Shown here: positions 1 through 11,710 of the stretch, in pieces
Layout: the number at the start of each line of letters is the position of its first letter
How positions within the stretch are numbered: position 1 is the stretch's first letter
NCBI RefSeq assembly: GCF_004795055.1
Contig: NZ_SSBJ01000002.1
Location: 239,280 to 303,279 of the forward strand
Direction: 5' to 3'
Origin: Streptomyces sp. A1136
GTDB lineage: Bacteria > Actinomycetota > Actinomycetes > Streptomycetales > Streptomycetaceae
DNA: 64,000 nt
Notes under the pieces: generated by a model
Told to the model about the DNA's origin: nothing
Database searches by the model: none
What the model saw: only the letters and a program-made list of their open reading frames with translations
Position numbers and translations under genes: made by a program

Positions 1-58
1 ACCCGTTGAAGGTTGAACCCCGCCTTCCCCTCCGCCTCCCTTCCTCCCCCTCTCCCGT

Positions 59-80
59 GAACCCGCCCGCGGCCGGGTTC
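59..80 (-). terminator. Hairpin at the end of the glycoside hydrolase gene
   Basis: Arms GAACCCG (59-65) and CGGGTTC (74-80) with an 8-nt G/C loop. The hairpin overlaps the TGA stop at 79-81 of the minus-strand gene. There is no T-run, as is usual for Streptomyces terminators. Confidence 0.5.
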
Positions 81-1335
81 AGCGCGGTGGCACGCGCGTC
101 GGATAGTGATCGGCGACCACCCGGGCCATCGCCCCGTTGGGGTCCGCGACCACCTGCTTCGCCGAGAAGTAGACGTGGCCGCGGACCTCGGGGCAGTCCT
201 TGGCAAAGCTCACGTGCCGCGACAGTTCCGCCGGATCGCGCCAGGCCTCGGTCGCGCTCTCGGCGTCGCAGCGGTACAGCGCCTCCCCCACGTACAGGCT
301 CACCCCCGTGCCCGCGACGGTGCGGGCCCACCAGGGCACGATCTCGGCGTAGTCGGCGCTCGGGTGGCCGAGCTGCCAGTAGGCCTGCGGCACGATGTAG
401 TCGACCCAGCCTTCCTTGACCCACTTGCGGGTGTCCGCGTACAAGTCGTCGTACGTCCCCACGCCCGCGCGGGTGCGCGACCCCAGCGGGTCGACGTCGT
501 CGTTGCGCCAGACGGCGAACGGGCTGACGCCGAACCGGGTGGCCGGCCGGATGCGGCGCAGCCGCTCGGACATCTCCCGCACCAGGGTGTCCGTGTTGTT
601 CCGGCGCCAGTCGGCGCGGGAGTCGAAGGAACCGCCGTACTCCTCGAACGCCGCCTCGTCGTCGAAGTCCTCGCCCTGGACCGGATACGGGTAGAAGTAG
701 TCGTCCCAGTGGACCCCGTCCACCGGATAGCGGGCCACCGCGTCGGCCATGGCGTCCTGCACGAACCGCCGCACCTGCGGCAGCCCGGGGTTGTAGTAGA
801 GCTTCCCGCCGTACGGCAGCACCCACTCGGGGTTACGGCGGGCCGGGTGGCCGGCGGCGAGCCGATCGGGGTCGGTGTGGTTGGCCACCCGGTACGGGTT
901 GAACCAGGCGTGCAGCTCCAGCCCCCGCTCGTGCGCGGCGGCGACCGCCGTGCCCAGCGGGTCCCAGCCTGGGTCGCGCCCCTGCGTCCCGGTCAGCCAC
1001 TGCGACCAGGGCTCCAGCGGCGAGGGCCACAGGGCGTCCGCCGTCGGCCGCACCTGGAGGACGACGGCGTTCAGCCGGCGCTCGACGGCGGTGTCGAGCA
1101 GGGCCAGCAGCTCCGCGCGCTGCCGGTCGGCGGACAGGCCGGTCTTCGAGGGCCAGTCCACGTTCTCCACAGAGGCGATCCACATACCGCGGAACTCGGC
1201 GGCCGCGCCCCCCGCCGCGCCCCCGCGGCGCTGCGCCGCGGGCTCCCACGCGGCCCGTGCGGGCCCGGCCGCGGCCCCGGCGGCCAGCAGGCCGGCGGCT
1301 CCGGCCAGCAGCCCCCGTCGTCCGATGTGCGTCAT
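79..1335 (-). CDS. Tat-exported family 10-like glycoside hydrolase (GHL10/DUF187 type)
   Basis: The 418-aa product starts with a twin-arginine signal peptide (GRRGLLAG, then an Ala-rich hydrophobic stretch to about residue 28), so it is probably exported folded. The mature part opens with FRGMWIASVENVDWPS, typical of the (beta/alpha)8 GHL10/YngK-like family that acts on polysaccharide or cell-wall glycans. Other family signatures are AWFNPYRV, the segment VDGVHWDDYFYPYP and FGVSPFAVWRN. The acidic residues of DGVHWDDYF lie where a catalytic acid would be expected. It is monocistronic and ends in a hairpin. The substrate cannot be told from sequence. Confidence 0.85.
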   Translation of the reverse strand: MTHIGRRGLLAGAAGLLAAGAAAGPARAAWEPAAQRRGGAAGGAAAEFRGMWIASVENVDWPSKTGLSADRQRAELLALLDTAVERRLNAVVLQVRPTADALWPSPLEPWSQWLTGTQGRDPGWDPLGTAVAAAHERGLELHAWFNPYRVANHTDPDRLAAGHPARRNPEWVLPYGGKLYYNPGLPQVRRFVQDAMADAVARYPVDGVHWDDYFYPYPVQGEDFDDEAAFEEYGGSFDSRADWRRNNTDTLVREMSERLRRIRPATRFGVSPFAVWRNDDVDPLGSRTRAGVGTYDDLYADTRKWVKEGWVDYIVPQAYWQLGHPSADYAEIVPWWARTVAGTGVSLYVGEALYRCDAESATEAWRDPAELSRHVSFAKDCPEVRGHVYFSAKQVVADPNGAMARVVADHYPTRVPPR

Positions 1336-1510
1336 GTGACGGCTCCGTTCCGTTCTGTGACATCACTCGCGTCCGCCCAGCATGCCCGCCCCGGGCCCGC
1401 ACCCGGTGGATGGTCGGGGGTAACGTCGTGGGGCGTGGCGGGCGCCGGCCGGCAGTTACCACTGCGGAGCACGGGGGACCCGCCGACGGATGAGCAGCGA
1501 AAGGCACGAA

Positions 1511-2383
1511 GTGACTGACCTCCCTTCCGACATCACTCGAGTCGGCGTAGTGGGCTGTGGCCAGATGGGCGCGGGTATCGCCGAGGTGTGCGCCCGCAGT
1601 GGCCTTGAGGTCAAGGTCGCCGAGACCACGGGCGAGGCCCTGGAGATCGGACGTACCCGGCTGTACAACTCCCTGACCAAGGCCGCCGAACGCGGCAAGA
1701 TCAGCGAGGAGGAGCGGGACGCCACCCTGGCCCGCCTCACGTTCACCACCGACCTCGGCGAGTTCGCCGACCGTGACCTCGTCATCGAGGCGGTCGTCGA
1801 GAACGAGCAGGTCAAGACGGAGATCTTCCAGGTCCTGGACCAGGTGGTCACCCGCCCGGACGCGATCTTGGCGTCCAACACCTCCTCGATCCCGCTGGTC
1901 AAGCTGGCCGTTTCGACCTCGCGGCCCGACCAGGTCATCGGCATCCACTTCTTCAACCCGGCCCCGGTGCAGCAGCTGGTGGAGCTGATCCCCGCGCTGA
2001 CCACCGGCGACGAGACCGTCAAGCGGGCCGAGGCCCTGGTGCGGGACGTGCTCGGCAAACACGCGATCCGCGCCCAGGACCGGTCCGGCTTCGTGGTCAA
2101 CGCGCTGCTCATCCCGTACCTGCTGTCCGCGATCCGGATGTTCGAGTCCGGCATCGCCAGCCGCGAGGACATCGACAACGGCATGGAGCTGGGTTGCGCC
2201 CACCCGATGGGCCCGCTGAAGCTGGCGGACCTGATCGGCCTGGACACCGTCGCCTCGGTCGCGGACAGCATGTACGCCGAGTTCAAGGAGCCGCTGTACG
2301 CCGCTCCCCCGCTGCTCCAGCGGATGGTGGACGCCGGCCGCCTCGGCCGCAAGACGGGTGCGGGCTTCTACCCGTACGGCTGA
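1511..2383 (+). CDS. 3-hydroxybutyryl-CoA dehydrogenase
   Basis: NAD(P)-dependent oxidation of 3-hydroxyacyl-CoA to acetoacetyl-CoA or the reverse (fatty acid, butyrate and PHB-type metabolism). The N-terminal Rossmann motif GVVGCGQMGAGIA is followed by the acidic strand end E at about residue 34. The family motifs ASNTSSIP and GIHFFNPAPVQQLVELI, which carries the catalytic His, are both present. The C-terminal domain ends with GRLGRKTGAGFYPYG. I chose the GTG at 1511 because AAAGG lies 6 nt upstream; an in-frame ATG at 1490 has no ribosome binding site and would add 7 residues. At 290 aa it is the usual length (about 280-290). Confidence 0.9.
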   Translation: MTDLPSDITRVGVVGCGQMGAGIAEVCARSGLEVKVAETTGEALEIGRTRLYNSLTKAAERGKISEEERDATLARLTFTTDLGEFADRDLVIEAVVENEQVKTEIFQVLDQVVTRPDAILASNTSSIPLVKLAVSTSRPDQVIGIHFFNPAPVQQLVELIPALTTGDETVKRAEALVRDVLGKHAIRAQDRSGFVVNALLIPYLLSAIRMFESGIASREDIDNGMELGCAHPMGPLKLADLIGLDTVASVADSMYAEFKEPLYAAPPLLQRMVDAGRLGRKTGAGFYPYG

Positions 2384-2429
2384 ACCGGGCGGGACGCACC
2401 GGGCGGGCAGGGCGGCGGCCGGGCAGGGC

Positions 2430-2960
2430 TCAGCCCAGGCGCAGGTGACGCAGCAGGAGCAGGCCGGCCGCCATGTTGGCGGCCGGTATCTCGCCGCGCG
2501 TGATCATGTCCGGGACCTGTTTGAGCGGGACCCAGGCGCGGCGCGACGACTCGAAGTCGTCCTCGGGGTGGCCGGTGTACGTCGCCCCTTCCGCCCAGTA
2601 GAGGTGGTGGCGGGCGTCGGTCAGCCCGTTGGAGGGCTCGACCGTCATCAGGTGGTGCAGTGGGCCGGGCCGCCAGCCCGATTCCTCCTCCATCTCGCGG
2701 GCGGCCGCCGCCGCGAGGTCCTCGCCGTCCTCCACCACCCCGGCGGGCAGCTCCCACCCCCAGCTGTCGGTGATGAAACGGTGGCGCCACAGCAGCAGCA
2801 CCTCGTTGGCGTCGTTGACGGCCGTGGCCGCGGCGACGGGCCGCAGCCGGATCACGAAGTGGTCCAGGTGCCGCCCGTCGGGGAGTTCCACATCCGCGAG
2901 GTTCACATCGAACCAGCGGTTCTTGTACACGGTCTGCTCACTCAGGTTCGTCCACTGCAC
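2430..2960 (-). CDS. Nudix hydrolase
   Basis: A 176-aa hydrolase of nucleoside-diphosphate-linked substrates. The Nudix box is complete: G of GVVEDGED, then E, then REMEEESGW, giving the GX5EX7REUXEEXGU pattern at about residues 80-102. The flanks (WELPAGVVEDGE, and EPSNGLTDARHHLYWAEG after the box) resemble the ADP-ribose pyrophosphatase group. The GTG at 2960 is preferred to an upstream TTG at 2981. It converges with the preceding dehydrogenase gene, and its substrate is unproven. Confidence 0.85.
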   Translation of the reverse strand: MQWTNLSEQTVYKNRWFDVNLADVELPDGRHLDHFVIRLRPVAAATAVNDANEVLLLWRHRFITDSWGWELPAGVVEDGEDLAAAAAREMEEESGWRPGPLHHLMTVEPSNGLTDARHHLYWAEGATYTGHPEDDFESSRRAWVPLKQVPDMITRGEIPAANMAAGLLLLRHLRLG

Positions 2961-3011
2961 GGCTTTGCCACCTTTCTTCAACGGGTGGCAACATGGCAGC
3001 AGTCGCGGCCG

Positions 3012-4349
3012 TCACAGGGGAACGCGCAGCGCCCCGTCGATGAGCCGGGCGGTCTCCTCGGCGCCCGCGCAGCCGCTGGTCAACAACTGTTCCCGGACCG
3101 TGCGCAACCGGTCGCGCAGTCGCAACGACTCCATCCCCTTGGCCCGTTCCGCCATCTCGGCCGCGGACGCGACCGCCCGGTCCGCCTCCCCCCGGCGCAG
3201 TTGCACCTCGCACAGCATGGCCAGCCGGTGGACCCGGCCGCGATCGTGTGCCGGGGTCCCGGCGGCCGCCGCCGCCTGGGCGTGCGCGGCCGCCAGATCG
3301 CCCAGGCTGAGCAGCGCCTCGGCCACCTGTACGTTGACCAACCCGGGCTGTACGTACCCGGTCTCGGCGGGCTCCGCGCCCGGGTGGATCCGCTCGGCGG
3401 CCGCCTCCGCGCGCCGGATGCAGGCCAACGCGGCCGCGGCGTCGCCGAGTCGGGCGTAGGCCTTGGCCTGCATGGCGTAGAGGTCGGCGGCCAGGGCCGG
3501 GGTGGTCTGCCGCCCGGCGGCGCGCAGCGCGGCCTCGGCGAAGGCGACGGCCTGCCGGTGGTCGCGCAGGTGCAGCGACTGGTTGACGAGCAGTGCGATC
3601 ACGTACGCCCCCAGACCCCGGTCGCCGCTCGCCTTGGCGAGCCGCAGCGCCTGGTGGAAGTACCGCTGCGCGAGACCGTGGGCGTCCGAGTCGTACGCGC
3701 AGATCCCCGCCACCGCCACCAGGGACCCCGTCGCGCGGTGCAGTTGGCGTCCGAGGGCGTCGGGGTAGCTCCCGCGCAGCATGGGCGCGGTCTCGCTGCC
3801 GAGGAAGCGCACGATGCGGGCGCGGGTGGCCAGGCCGCCCGAGCGGCGGTACATCAGCTCGTAGTGGGCGCGGGCGGCACGCAGGATCTCGATGTGCTCG
3901 GGGCCGACGCGGTGGGGGCCCTCGCGGGACACGTCACCGTCCTCGGGCGGGTTCTCCCATTCCCAGACCGGGATCACGGCGGGCGTTCCGGTGAGCGCCT
4001 CCGCGGCCGTCGGCAGGGACCGGCCCTGCTCGTCGGCCCGCCAGAGCGCGGCCGCGCGGTCCACGAAGCCGCTGAGCGGGGTCGGATGGAGCGCCGGCCG
4101 CCCCGGCGGGCCGAGGCCGGCGTCGTCCAGGGAGACGGGCCGCCGCAGCCGTCCGCCGAGCACCTCGCAGATCAGCTCGGGCACTTGGCCGCGGGGCCGC
4201 TGCCCCTTCAACCAGCGGGAGACGGCGGTGTGTTCGTAGCGCAGCGCGAGTCCGCGGGACCGGCCCGCCTGGTTGACGTGCGCGGCGAGGCCCGCGTGTG
4301 ACATTCCCGCCTCGGCGAGGAGGGCGTCGAGCAGGGCGTTGGGCTGCAT
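3012..4349 (-). CDS. HTH/TPR transcriptional regulator, Streptomyces type
   Basis: The 445-aa protein has an N-terminal lambda-repressor-like HTH (LLAEAGMSHAGLAAHVNQAG to AVSRWLKGQ, residues 8-55). It is followed by a long Ala-rich helical region with tetratricopeptide-like pairs such as DLYAMQAKAYARLGDAAAAL. This architecture is shared by many Streptomyces regulators of development and antibiotic production (NsdA-like group). The ATG at 4349 was chosen because GGAGGG lies 5 nt upstream; longer in-frame readings start inside the promoter region. A perfect 17-bp palindrome 47 bp upstream may be its own operator. No target can be inferred. Confidence 0.8.
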   Translation of the reverse strand: MQPNALLDALLAEAGMSHAGLAAHVNQAGRSRGLALRYEHTAVSRWLKGQRPRGQVPELICEVLGGRLRRPVSLDDAGLGPPGRPALHPTPLSGFVDRAAALWRADEQGRSLPTAAEALTGTPAVIPVWEWENPPEDGDVSREGPHRVGPEHIEILRAARAHYELMYRRSGGLATRARIVRFLGSETAPMLRGSYPDALGRQLHRATGSLVAVAGICAYDSDAHGLAQRYFHQALRLAKASGDRGLGAYVIALLVNQSLHLRDHRQAVAFAEAALRAAGRQTTPALAADLYAMQAKAYARLGDAAAALACIRRAEAAAERIHPGAEPAETGYVQPGLVNVQVAEALLSLGDLAAAHAQAAAAAGTPAHDRGRVHRLAMLCEVQLRRGEADRAVASAAEMAERAKGMESLRLRDRLRTVREQLLTSGCAGAEETARLIDGALRVPL

Positions 4350-4395
4350 GGGCCCCTCCAAGGGCTCTGTCCCGCTCAGGCTAGTGGGTGCGCGC

Positions 4396-4412
4396 TTCAC
4401 ACGGGGTGTGAA
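4396..4412. promoter_or_regulatory. Perfect inverted repeat upstream of HTH/TPR regulator
   Basis: TTCACAC-GGG-GTGTGAA, two 7-bp arms around 3 bp, centred about 55 bp upstream of the regulator ATG at 4349. A second short dyad, CGCAT-AA-ATGCG, lies at 4422-4433. Position and symmetry suggest an operator, most simply for autoregulation. This is inference. Confidence 0.5.
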
Positions 4413-4433
4413 CCGAGTACGCGCATAAATGCG

Positions 4434-5093
4434 ATACGCACCCTGCCGCGGGGGCGCCCGGGGGCGCTTCACTTAAGGGCCTCGCCAAGAGGCCGCTCGG
4501 GTCGTCGGCTCCCCCTCGTACAGTGCGACGACCCGGCACCGCGCCGCCCGTCCTGTTGTCTGCCCGACACTCCACGGCAGGCGGGCGGCGCGCCGCGGTT
4601 CCGCCGCCGCCCGGTTGGTCGCCGGGCCCGGCGGGAACCGCGGCGACCGCGCACCGGGCCCTTCCACCGGGACCCGGTGCGCCGTCCCGCCCGGGGGCCG
4701 CTCCACGACGCCGAACCCTCGCGAGGCTGCCCGACCCCCACTCCACTTCGGCCCGAACCCACGCCTCAACACCGGCGGGCTGGACCCACGGCCCCCGCGC
4801 CCCGCCCCCGTCGGCAGAGGCGCGGGTGCGGAAGGCGCGGCCCACACTCCGGAGCCGGTCCTTCGGCCGTGCGAGGCAGGAGGCGAGGACCACGGGGCCG
4901 AGCCGCTCTCGCGGCCCCGCCTGCGATGGAGGCCTCGGGCGGCGACGAGCGCCGGAAGGTTCCGGGCGGTTCGCGCGGCGGCGCCGCCCCGACCCACGTC
5001 CCGGCGCAGGCTACGGACGAGGAAGAACCTCCGGCAAGCGGGCGGGGTCGATGCTGCGGTACCGGGGGCGGGTTGGGCCAGGGGGGAATGAGT
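4434..5093. other. Gene-poor gap between HTH/TPR regulator and pheT
   Basis: About 660 bp with no reading frame that looks like protein. Every long open frame on both strands is Arg/Pro/Gly/Ala-rich with no recognisable domain, as expected from open frames in very G+C-rich non-coding DNA. The only structure seen is an inverted repeat with 10-bp arms CGGGTCGTCG (4498-4507) and CGACGACCCG (4526-4535). Confidence 0.5.
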
Positions 5094-5126
5094 GAGGGGC
5101 GCATCCGGAATCCGGCTGCGCCCCTC
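5094..5126 (-). terminator. Terminator hairpin of pheST
   Basis: GAGGGGCGCA (5094-5103 region) pairs with TGCGCCCCTC (5117-5126), and an inner CCGG-AAT-CCGG extends the stem. It lies 18 bp past the pheT stop. Confidence 0.7.
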
Positions 5127-5143
5127 GGCAGAGCCCGCGCCGA

Positions 5144-7671
5144 CTACGCGCCGCGCAGCGCCGCCCCCGTGCGCTCGGCGGCCAGCGCCACGGCCGCGTC
5201 GCGCGCCGCCGTCGACTCCTCCGCCGTCAGCGTCCGGTCGGCCGCGCGGAAGCGCAGCGCGTACGCCAGGGACTTTTTGCCCTCCCCGACCTGCTCACCG
5301 GTGAACACGTCGAACAGCCGCAGCGACTCCAGCAGTTCGCCCGCGCCCTTGCGCAGCGCGTCCTCCACCGCCGCGGCCGGCACGGAGGCGTCCACGATCA
5401 GTGCGACGTCCTGGGTCGCCACCGGGAAGGTGGAGATCCGGGGTGCCTGGACGGCCTCGCCGCCGGCCGCCGCGAGGCGGTCCAGGTCGAGTTCCATGGC
5501 GCTGGTGCGCGCCGGCAGACCCATCGCCTTGACCACCCGCGGGTGCAGCTCACCGGCGTGGCCGATGACCGTCTCCACCCCGTCCAGGGTGACGACCAGT
5601 TCCGCGCACCGGCCCGGGTGCCAGGGGCCGTACTGGCCCTGACGCACCACCAGCTCGGCGCCGGCCTCGACGGCCAGCGAACGCGCCGCCTGGACTGCGT
5701 CCGCCCAGTCCGCCGGACGGCCCTTGCCCCACCAGCCGGCCTGCTCGCGCGCCCCGGCCAGCACGACCGCGGCGTACCGCGGCTGCGCCGGGAGAGCGGC
5801 GTTCAGCGTGGCGATCTCCTCGTCCGTGGGACGGCGGTCGACGGGCAGTCGCACGGCGACACCCGGCTGCCCGGCGGCGAGGAAGACCGAACCGGTCTCG
5901 AAGAGCGCGAGGTCGTGGCTGCCCCGGCTGTCGTTGCGGCGCAGCGCTCCCAGCAGACCCGGCAGCAGCGTCGTGCGCAGCGCCGGCTCCTCGTCGGAGA
6001 TCGGGTTGACCAGCTTGACCACCTGACGTGCGGCGTCGTGCCCGGGCAGCTGGAGCTGGTCGAGGACGCCCTCCCCGATGAAGGGGTAGCTGAGCGCCTC
6101 GACGTACCCCGCGCCGGCCAGCGCGCGACCGACCCGGCGGTGCAACTGCTGCCGGGCGGTCAGGCCGCGGCCCGAGGGCACCTGCGGCAGGGTCGACGGG
6201 AGGTTCCCGTAGCCCTCCAGTCGGATGACCTCTTCGGCGAGGTCGTTGGGCTCGGCGAGGTCGGGCCGCCACGACGGGACGGTGACGACGAGCTCGTCCT
6301 GCCCGTACACGTCGCAGCCGATCTCCTGGAGGCGGCGCACGACGGTCTCACGGCCGTACTCCATGCCCGCCACCCGGTCCGGGTGGTCCGCGCGCATCGC
6401 GACGGTGCGCGGGGCTCCCGGGGCGGTGAGCTCGGTGACGCCGGCCTCGGCGGTGCCGCCCGCGAGCAGCACGAGCAGGTCCACGGTCCGCTGCGCGGCC
6501 GCGGCGGCGGCCTGCGGGTCGACGCCCCGCTCGAAGCGCTTGGACGCCTCCGAGGACAGCTTGAGGCGGCGGGCGGTGCGCGAGATCGACACGGCGTCGA
6601 AGTGCGCGGCCTCGATGACCACGTCCGTGGTGCCCGCGACCCGGCCGGTCTCGGGGTCCGTCACGGAGTCGGCGATCTCGGTGTTCGCGCCGCCCATGAC
6701 ACCCGCGAGCCCGATCGGCCCGTTGTTGTCGGTGATCACCAGGTCCTCGGCGTCGAGCGTGCGCTTGACCCCGTCGAGGGTGGTGAACGTCTCGCCCTGC
6801 TCGGCGCGGCGGACGCCGATGGCGCCGTCCAGGCGCGAGCGGTCGTACGCGTGCAGCGGCTGGCCGAGCTCCAGCATCACGTAGTTGGTGATGTCGACGG
6901 CGAGCGAGATCGGGCGCATGCCCGCCTTCTGCAGGCGGCGCGTGAGCCAGATCGGGGAGCGCGCCTCCGGGTCGAGACCGGTCACCGTGCGGGCGGTGAA
7001 GCGGTCGCAGCCGGCCGGGTCGTCGATCTTGACGAGGTAGCCGTAGGAGTTCGGCGCGGGCACGTCCAGCAGCGCCGGGTCGCGCAGCGGCAGGCCGTAG
7101 GCGGTGGCGGCCTCGCGGGCCACGCCGCGCATCGACATGCAGTAGCCGCGGTCGGGGGTGATGTCGATGTCCAGGACCTCGTCGACGAGCTGGAGCAGCT
7201 CGATCGCGTCGGTGCCGACCTCGTGCTCCGGCGGCAGCACGATGATGCCGTGCGTGCCGTCGTCGCCCATGCCCAGCTCCTCGCCGGAGCAGATCATGCC
7301 GTGGGAGGTCTTGCCGTACGTCTTGCGCGAGGCGATCGCGAAGTCGCCGGGCAGCACCGCGCCGGGCAGGACCACGACGACCTTGTCGCCGACGGAGAAG
7401 TTCCGGGCGCCGCAGACGATCTCCTGCGGTTCGCCGGTGCCGTTGGCACCGCCGACGTCGACCGTGCAGAACCGGATCGGCTTGCGGAAGCCCTCCAGCT
7501 CCTCGATGGTCAGGACCTGACCGACGACGAGGGGGCCCTTGAGCCCGGCGCCGAGCTGCTCGACGGTCTCGACCTCCAGGCCGGCGTCGACGAGCTTGGC
7601 CGCGACGTCGCGACCGGTTTCACCCGCGGGGAGGTCGACGTACTCCCGCAGCCAAGAAAGCGGGACCCGCA

Positions 7672-7672
<1 letters not shown>
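5144..7672 (-). CDS. pheT: Phenylalanyl-tRNA synthetase beta subunit
   Basis: Beta chain of the (alpha-beta)2 enzyme that charges tRNA-Phe; 842 aa, normal bacterial length. It starts with [15 protein letters not shown]. An OB-fold tRNA-binding domain follows at about residues 40-160 ([11 protein letters not shown] to [14 protein letters not shown]). Next come the B3/B4 editing region ([22 protein letters not shown]), the B5 domain (about 400-480) and the catalytic-like core. The C-terminal ferredoxin-fold anticodon-binding domain closes it ([16 protein letters not shown] to [15 protein letters not shown]). It is translationally coupled to pheS: the pheS TGA shares its last A with the pheT ATG at 7672. 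Confidence 0.97.
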
Positions 7673-8847
<1,175 letters not shown>

Positions 8848-8950
8848 TCAGACCGATCGAAGCAGAGACACAAAGGTGCCAAAGCACGAGTCTAAAGGTC
8901 GCCCGGGGTTGAAGGAGCCCGTGGGCCGCCTGGCGAGACGCTCCGCAGGG

Positions 8951-10114
8951 TTACTGCGTGAGGTAGGCCGGGGCGGCGACGGGCAGGATAAATCGGAACT
9001 CGGCGCCGCCGCCCGGGCCGCGGCCGACGGTGATGGTGCCGCCGTGGGCCTCGACGATGCCCTTGACGATGTAGAGGCCGAGGCCGGTGCCGCCGCGTTT
9101 GCTGCCCCGCCAGAAGCGGGTGAACACGCGGCCCATCGACTCCTCGGGGATACCGGGGCCCTCGTCGGTCACGGTGACGGCGGTTCCCTTCTCGGTTTTC
9201 CCCGCGGCGTTCGCGAAGGTGGTCGGCGATACGTCGATGGTGACGGTTCCCTCACCGTGCCGCACCGCATTTTCGAGCAGGTTGCCCAGGATCTGGTCGA
9301 TCTTGTCCGGGTCGGCCCACAGGTCGGGGAGCGGTCGGCCGACCCGTACGAGGAACCGGTCCGGGGCCTGCCCGTTGGCGGTGAGCGCCTGGACGTGGCG
9401 GCCGACGGCGGTGGCGATGTCCACCGGCTGGCGGCGCACCTCCAGCCGCCCCGAGTCGATGCGGGAGATGTCGAGCAGTTCCGTGATCAGCCGCGTGACG
9501 CGGTTGGCGTCCGCGTCGACGGTTTCCAGCATCAACCGCTTCTGGTCGTCCGTGAAGCGGCCCCACTTGGCGAGCAGGGTCGCGGTGAAGCCCTTGACGG
9601 AGGTCAGCGGCGAGCGCAGCTCGTGCGCGACGGTGGCGATCAGCTCGGCGTGACTGCGTTCGGTGCGCCGCCGGGCCTCGGTGCCGCGCAGGGTGATCAC
9701 CAGGCGGCGCAGCGGGCCGGTGGGGTGGGTACGCACGTAGCGGGCGGACACCAGGACCTCCCGGCCGCCCGGGAGCAGCAGGTTCCGCTCGGGCTGCCCA
9801 CGCCGCGTGGCCAGGCCCCCGTACGGGTCGGTCAGCGCCCACCAGCGGCGGCCTTCGAGGTCCTCCAGCGGCAGCGCCCGGTCGATCCGCGCCCCGAGGG
9901 CCTCGCCGGGTGCGAGCGCGGTGATCCGGGCGGCGGCGGCGTTGAAGCAGATGACCCGACCGGTGGCGTCGGCGACGACCAGCCCGTCGGGGAGGTCGTC
10001 GGCGTCTATCCCGAGGGCCCCGAGGTCCGCCGGGCCGGCCTCCGCGGGAACGGCGCTGCCCGCCGGCCCGGCCGCTCCGGCGGCCGCCGGCGAGCTGTTC
10101 GTACCGACGCTCAT
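8951..10114 (-). CDS. PAS-domain sensor histidine kinase
   Basis: A soluble kinase of about 387 aa. A PAS domain (about 30-125, LPDGLVVADATGRVICFNAAA) comes first. HisKA has the phospho-acceptor His in ATVAHELRSPLTSVKGF. HATPase_c shows the N box NLLENAVRHG, G1 DEGPGIPEE and G2 GTGLGLYIVKG. No membrane segment or signal peptide is seen, so it senses a cytoplasmic cue. There is no adjacent response regulator (orphan). The start was placed at the ATG at 10114, since the upstream in-frame extension (to 10165) has poor coding character. It lies between pheST and the rRNA methyltransferase. Confidence 0.88.
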   Translation of the reverse strand: MSVGTNSSPAAAGAAGPAGSAVPAEAGPADLGALGIDADDLPDGLVVADATGRVICFNAAAARITALAPGEALGARIDRALPLEDLEGRRWWALTDPYGGLATRRGQPERNLLLPGGREVLVSARYVRTHPTGPLRRLVITLRGTEARRRTERSHAELIATVAHELRSPLTSVKGFTATLLAKWGRFTDDQKRLMLETVDADANRVTRLITELLDISRIDSGRLEVRRQPVDIATAVGRHVQALTANGQAPDRFLVRVGRPLPDLWADPDKIDQILGNLLENAVRHGEGTVTIDVSPTTFANAAGKTEKGTAVTVTDEGPGIPEESMGRVFTRFWRGSKRGGTGLGLYIVKGIVEAHGGTITVGRGPGGGAEFRFILPVAAPAYLTQ

Positions 10115-10169
10115 GTCCCCGTACCCCACATCTCCGAGTACCGCGGTGGGTCCCCGGGCCGCCACATTA

Positions 10170-11030
<861 letters not shown>

Positions 11031-11151
11031 GGCGTCAGCGGTTCTTTCTCGGGTGTCCTGGGGCCGGCTCCGGCGGGATGCGGGCCCTCGGGGGCCCGGC
11101 CGGTCGGAGACGGGCGGGGGTTCGCGGGCCCCGGCGCGCGGGGCGAAAGCG

Positions 11152-11186
11152 CACGGACCCGCAGGCGATTCGCCTGCGGGTCCGTG
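11152..11186 (-). terminator. Terminator of infC-rpmI-rplT
   Basis: A perfect 17-bp stem (CACGGACCCGCAGGCGA and its complement) with a single-base loop, 34 bp beyond the rplT stop at 11220. Confidence 0.8.
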
Positions 11187-11219
11187 GGTGCCGACTGCGT
11201 CAAGCGGCCGGCCAAGTCC

Positions 11220-11606
11220 TTAGGCAGCGGCCTTCGGGGCGTTGACGTCGGCCGGGAGGGCCTTCTGCGCGACCTCGACGAGCGCGGCGAACGCGTTGGC
11301 GTCGTTGACGGCCAGCTCCGCGAGGATCTTGCGGTCCACCTCGATGTTGGCGGCCTTGAGACCCTGGATGAGGCGGTTGTACGTCATGCCGTTCTGGCGG
11401 GCAGCGGCGTTGATGCGCTGGATCCACAGCTGACGGAAGTCGCCCTTGCGCTTCTTGCGGTCGTTGAAGTTGTAGACCAGCGAGTGGGTGACCTGCTCCT
11501 TGGCCTTGCGGTACAGGCGCGAACGCTGACCGCGGTAGCCGGAGGCCGCCTCGAGGATCGCCCGGCGCTTCTTGTGGGCGTTTACTGCCCGCTTGACGCG
11601 TGCCAC
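11220..11606 (-). CDS. rplT: 50S ribosomal protein L20
   Basis: A 128-aa 23S rRNA-binding protein needed for early 50S assembly, also the autoregulator of this operon in bacteria where it has been studied. The N-terminal basic extension [18 protein letters not shown] and the blocks [18 protein letters not shown] and [16 protein letters not shown] are diagnostic. It starts with GTG, preceded by GGAG at 7 nt. Third gene of infC-rpmI-rplT. Confidence 0.98.
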   Translation of the reverse strand: MARVKRAVNAHKKRRAILEAASGYRGQRSRLYRKAKEQVTHSLVYNFNDRKKRKGDFRQLWIQRINAAARQNGMTYNRLIQGLKAANIEVDRKILAELAVNDANAFAALVEVAQKALPADVNAPKAAA

Positions 11607-11625
11607 TTTTTAACTCCTTGTAGCG

Positions 11626-11703
11626 GGGCCGTGGGTGTCTTCACACGGCCCGAATTCAGATGGGGTCCCGGTCGTGAACCGCCCGCTCCCGGCACGGGAG
11701 CGG
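11626..11703 (-). promoter_or_regulatory. Two hairpins in the rpmI-rplT gap
   Basis: Hairpin A: GGGCCGTG (11626-11633) with CACGGCCC (11644-11651). Hairpin B: CCGCTCCCG with CGGGAGCGG, loop GCA (11683-11703), 8 bp past the rpmI stop. They may form the L20 regulatory structure or allow partial read-through. The role is inference. Confidence 0.45.
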
Positions 11704-11710
11704 AAGCGGA

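Noticed and set aside
106..1518. Long plus-strand open frame opposite the glycoside hydrolase gene
   Set aside because: Val/Arg/Gly-rich translation with no domain; it mirrors the real minus-strand gene, which has a Tat signal and family motifs.
4473..4997. Minus-strand open frame in the gap before pheT
   Set aside because: Arg/Pro/Gly-rich, no SD, no domain, and several overlapping frames on both strands look equally open.
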